A stretch of 6,243 bases of DNA from Candidatus Zixiibacteriota bacterium (GTDB lineage: Bacteria; Zixibacteria; MSB-5A5; UBA10806). The position numbers and the translations under genes were made by a program. The stretch spans positions 1 to 6,243 of the forward strand of contig DOTU01000020.1 of the NCBI GenBank assembly GCA_003520965.1, given 5' to 3'. Shown here piece by piece: positions 5,364-6,243 of this stretch; positions within the stretch are counted from its first letter, which is position 1; every line of letters starts with the position of its first letter. The notes beneath the pieces are model-generated. The model made no database searches. It worked only from the letters and a program-made list of their open reading frames with translations, and was not told the DNA's origin.

Positions 5364-6243
5364 ATGCAGGATACATTACAAGAACTTATTCGAAAATTAG
5401 ATAACCTACCGCAAAAAACTCCGGTTATCGCCGATCGCCTGACCGAATGGGCCTTGAATCACGGAATCAGGATACTCCTGATCCTGTTCGGCATGTGGCT
5501 GCTGGTCAAGATTGCCGGCGTTATCGGCAAGAGGATCATCAAGATCGCCGAGGACGATGATCCCACCACCGAAAACGACCGCGAACGTCGCGCCAAAACC
5601 CTGGCCCAGATATTTAAACTCATGGTCAAGGCTCTGGTTATCGCCTTCGGTTCGATCAGCATTATCAAAGAGCTTGGTTTCGATATCGGCCCGGTGTTGG
5701 CCGGCGCCGGGATTATCGGCCTGGCTATCGGTTTCGGCTCGCAATCGCTGGTTAAGGATATCGTCGCCGGCTTCTTCCTGATTATGGAAAACCAGATTCG
5801 GGTCGGCGATGTGGTCCGAATCGCCGATATCAGCGGTACTGTAGAGAAGATTACCTTACGCATCGTAGTGTTGCGAGATATGGAAGCCGTAGTACATGTC
5901 ATCCCCAACGGCGAGATCAAGACTTTAAGCAATCTCACCTATGGCTGGTCGCGGGCGGTTATCAATGTTGGCGTCGGATATAAAGAAAATATCGATGATG
6001 TTATGGCGCTCTTAAAAAAGCTTGGCAATGAGTTAGCCCTTGAGGAAAAATACAAAAGCAATATCCTCGAAGAGCCGGTAATTTTGGGTGTCGATTCGTT
6101 GGACGAATCCTCGGTCAATATTAAAGTGCTCTTTAAAACAGTTCCGCTTATGCAGTGGGATGTGGCCCGCGAGTTTCGCCGTCGCGTGAAAAACGAATTC
6201 GACCGCCGCGGCATCGAGTTCCCTTACCCCCAGCGCACTATCA
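5364..6243 (+). CDS. MscS-family small-conductance mechanosensitive channel (last few residues beyond window)
   Basis: The frame is open for 293 codons to the right edge. It forms a homoheptameric inner-membrane channel in known family members, opening under membrane tension to release solutes after osmotic downshock. TM1 is at about 33-53 and TM2 at about 86-104. The pore-lining TM3 is at about 108-141, with the Gly/Ala-rich face VLAGAGIIGLAIGFGSQSL and then VKDIVAGFFLIMENQIRVGD. The beta domain follows (VVRIADISGTVEKI, then HVIPNGEIKTLSN at about 178-190). The C-terminal alpha/beta cage domain begins at about 196 (AVINVGVGYKENIDDV) and reaches FPYPQRTI, the usual family ending, so probably only a few residues are missing. 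The size and three-helix layout match E. coli MscS (286 residues) rather than the large MscK/MscM types. A charged stretch, DDDPTTENDRERR, lies in the TM1-TM2 loop. It is a single gene divergent from comM; nothing shows whether it leads an operon. Confidence 0.93.
   Translation, partial: MQDTLQELIRKLDNLPQKTPVIADRLTEWALNHGIRILLILFGMWLLVKIAGVIGKRIIKIAEDDDPTTENDRERRAKTLAQIFKLMVKALVIAFGSISIIKELGFDIGPVLAGAGIIGLAIGFGSQSLVKDIVAGFFLIMENQIRVGDVVRIADISGTVEKITLRIVVLRDMEAVVHVIPNGEIKTLSNLTYGWSRAVINVGVGYKENIDDVMALLKKLGNELALEEKYKSNILEEPVILGVDSLDESSVNIKVLFKTVPLMQWDVAREFRRRVKNEFDRRGIEFPYPQRTI

Noticed and set aside
5406..6214. Minus-strand frames of 112, 159 and 91 codons opposite the MscS gene
   Set aside because: The plus-strand frame encodes an unmistakable MscS channel. 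The antisense frames arise from its codon bias and have no start signals.

Overview
The window looks like chromosomal DNA from an uncultured bacterium of the FCB superphylum, outside Bacteroidota proper (Zixibacteria-like is my best guess, unproven). The main evidence is a secreted repeat protein whose last ~85 residues form a type IX secretion-style / FlgD-like C-terminal sorting domain opening with an AYPNPFN motif. Two genes also carry clear Shine-Dalgarno sequences, which typical Bacteroidota genes largely lack. No RNA gene, CRISPR array, insertion sequence, phage gene or recognisable defence or biosynthetic cluster is present.

Layout. Positions 1-1023 (minus) hold the N-terminal 341 codons of a secreted right-handed parallel beta-helix protein, cut by the window edge. 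Positions 1024-1245 are a non-coding spacer with three different GTAG-headed palindromes resembling REP elements and a promoter-like sequence for the beta-helix gene. Positions 1246-3441 (minus) encode a 731-residue exported LVIVD-repeat beta-propeller protein with the C-terminal sorting domain. Positions 3442-3685 are a second spacer, with a five-unit 7-bp tandem repeat just after the comM stop. Positions 3686-5224 (minus) encode a complete ComM/YifB AAA+ protein. Positions 5225-5363 are an AT-rich divergent promoter region. Positions 5364-6243 (plus) encode an almost complete small MscS-type mechanosensitive channel.

Function. The two leftmost genes are probably cell-surface or secreted cargo; the beta-helix gene would also need a sorting domain in its missing C-terminus to share the export route. 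comM (branch migration during recombination and transformation) and the MscS channel (osmotic safety valve) are housekeeping genes read divergently from one spacer. Nothing links the four genes as one pathway.

The most interesting signals are non-coding: the three GTAG palindromes, the heptamer tandem repeat, and the promoter geometry of the two genes lacking a Shine-Dalgarno sequence. In both of those genes a -10-like hexamer lies exactly 6 nt before the ATG, which suggests leaderless mRNAs. All functional statements rest on reading the sequence and on family knowledge; no database search was run.
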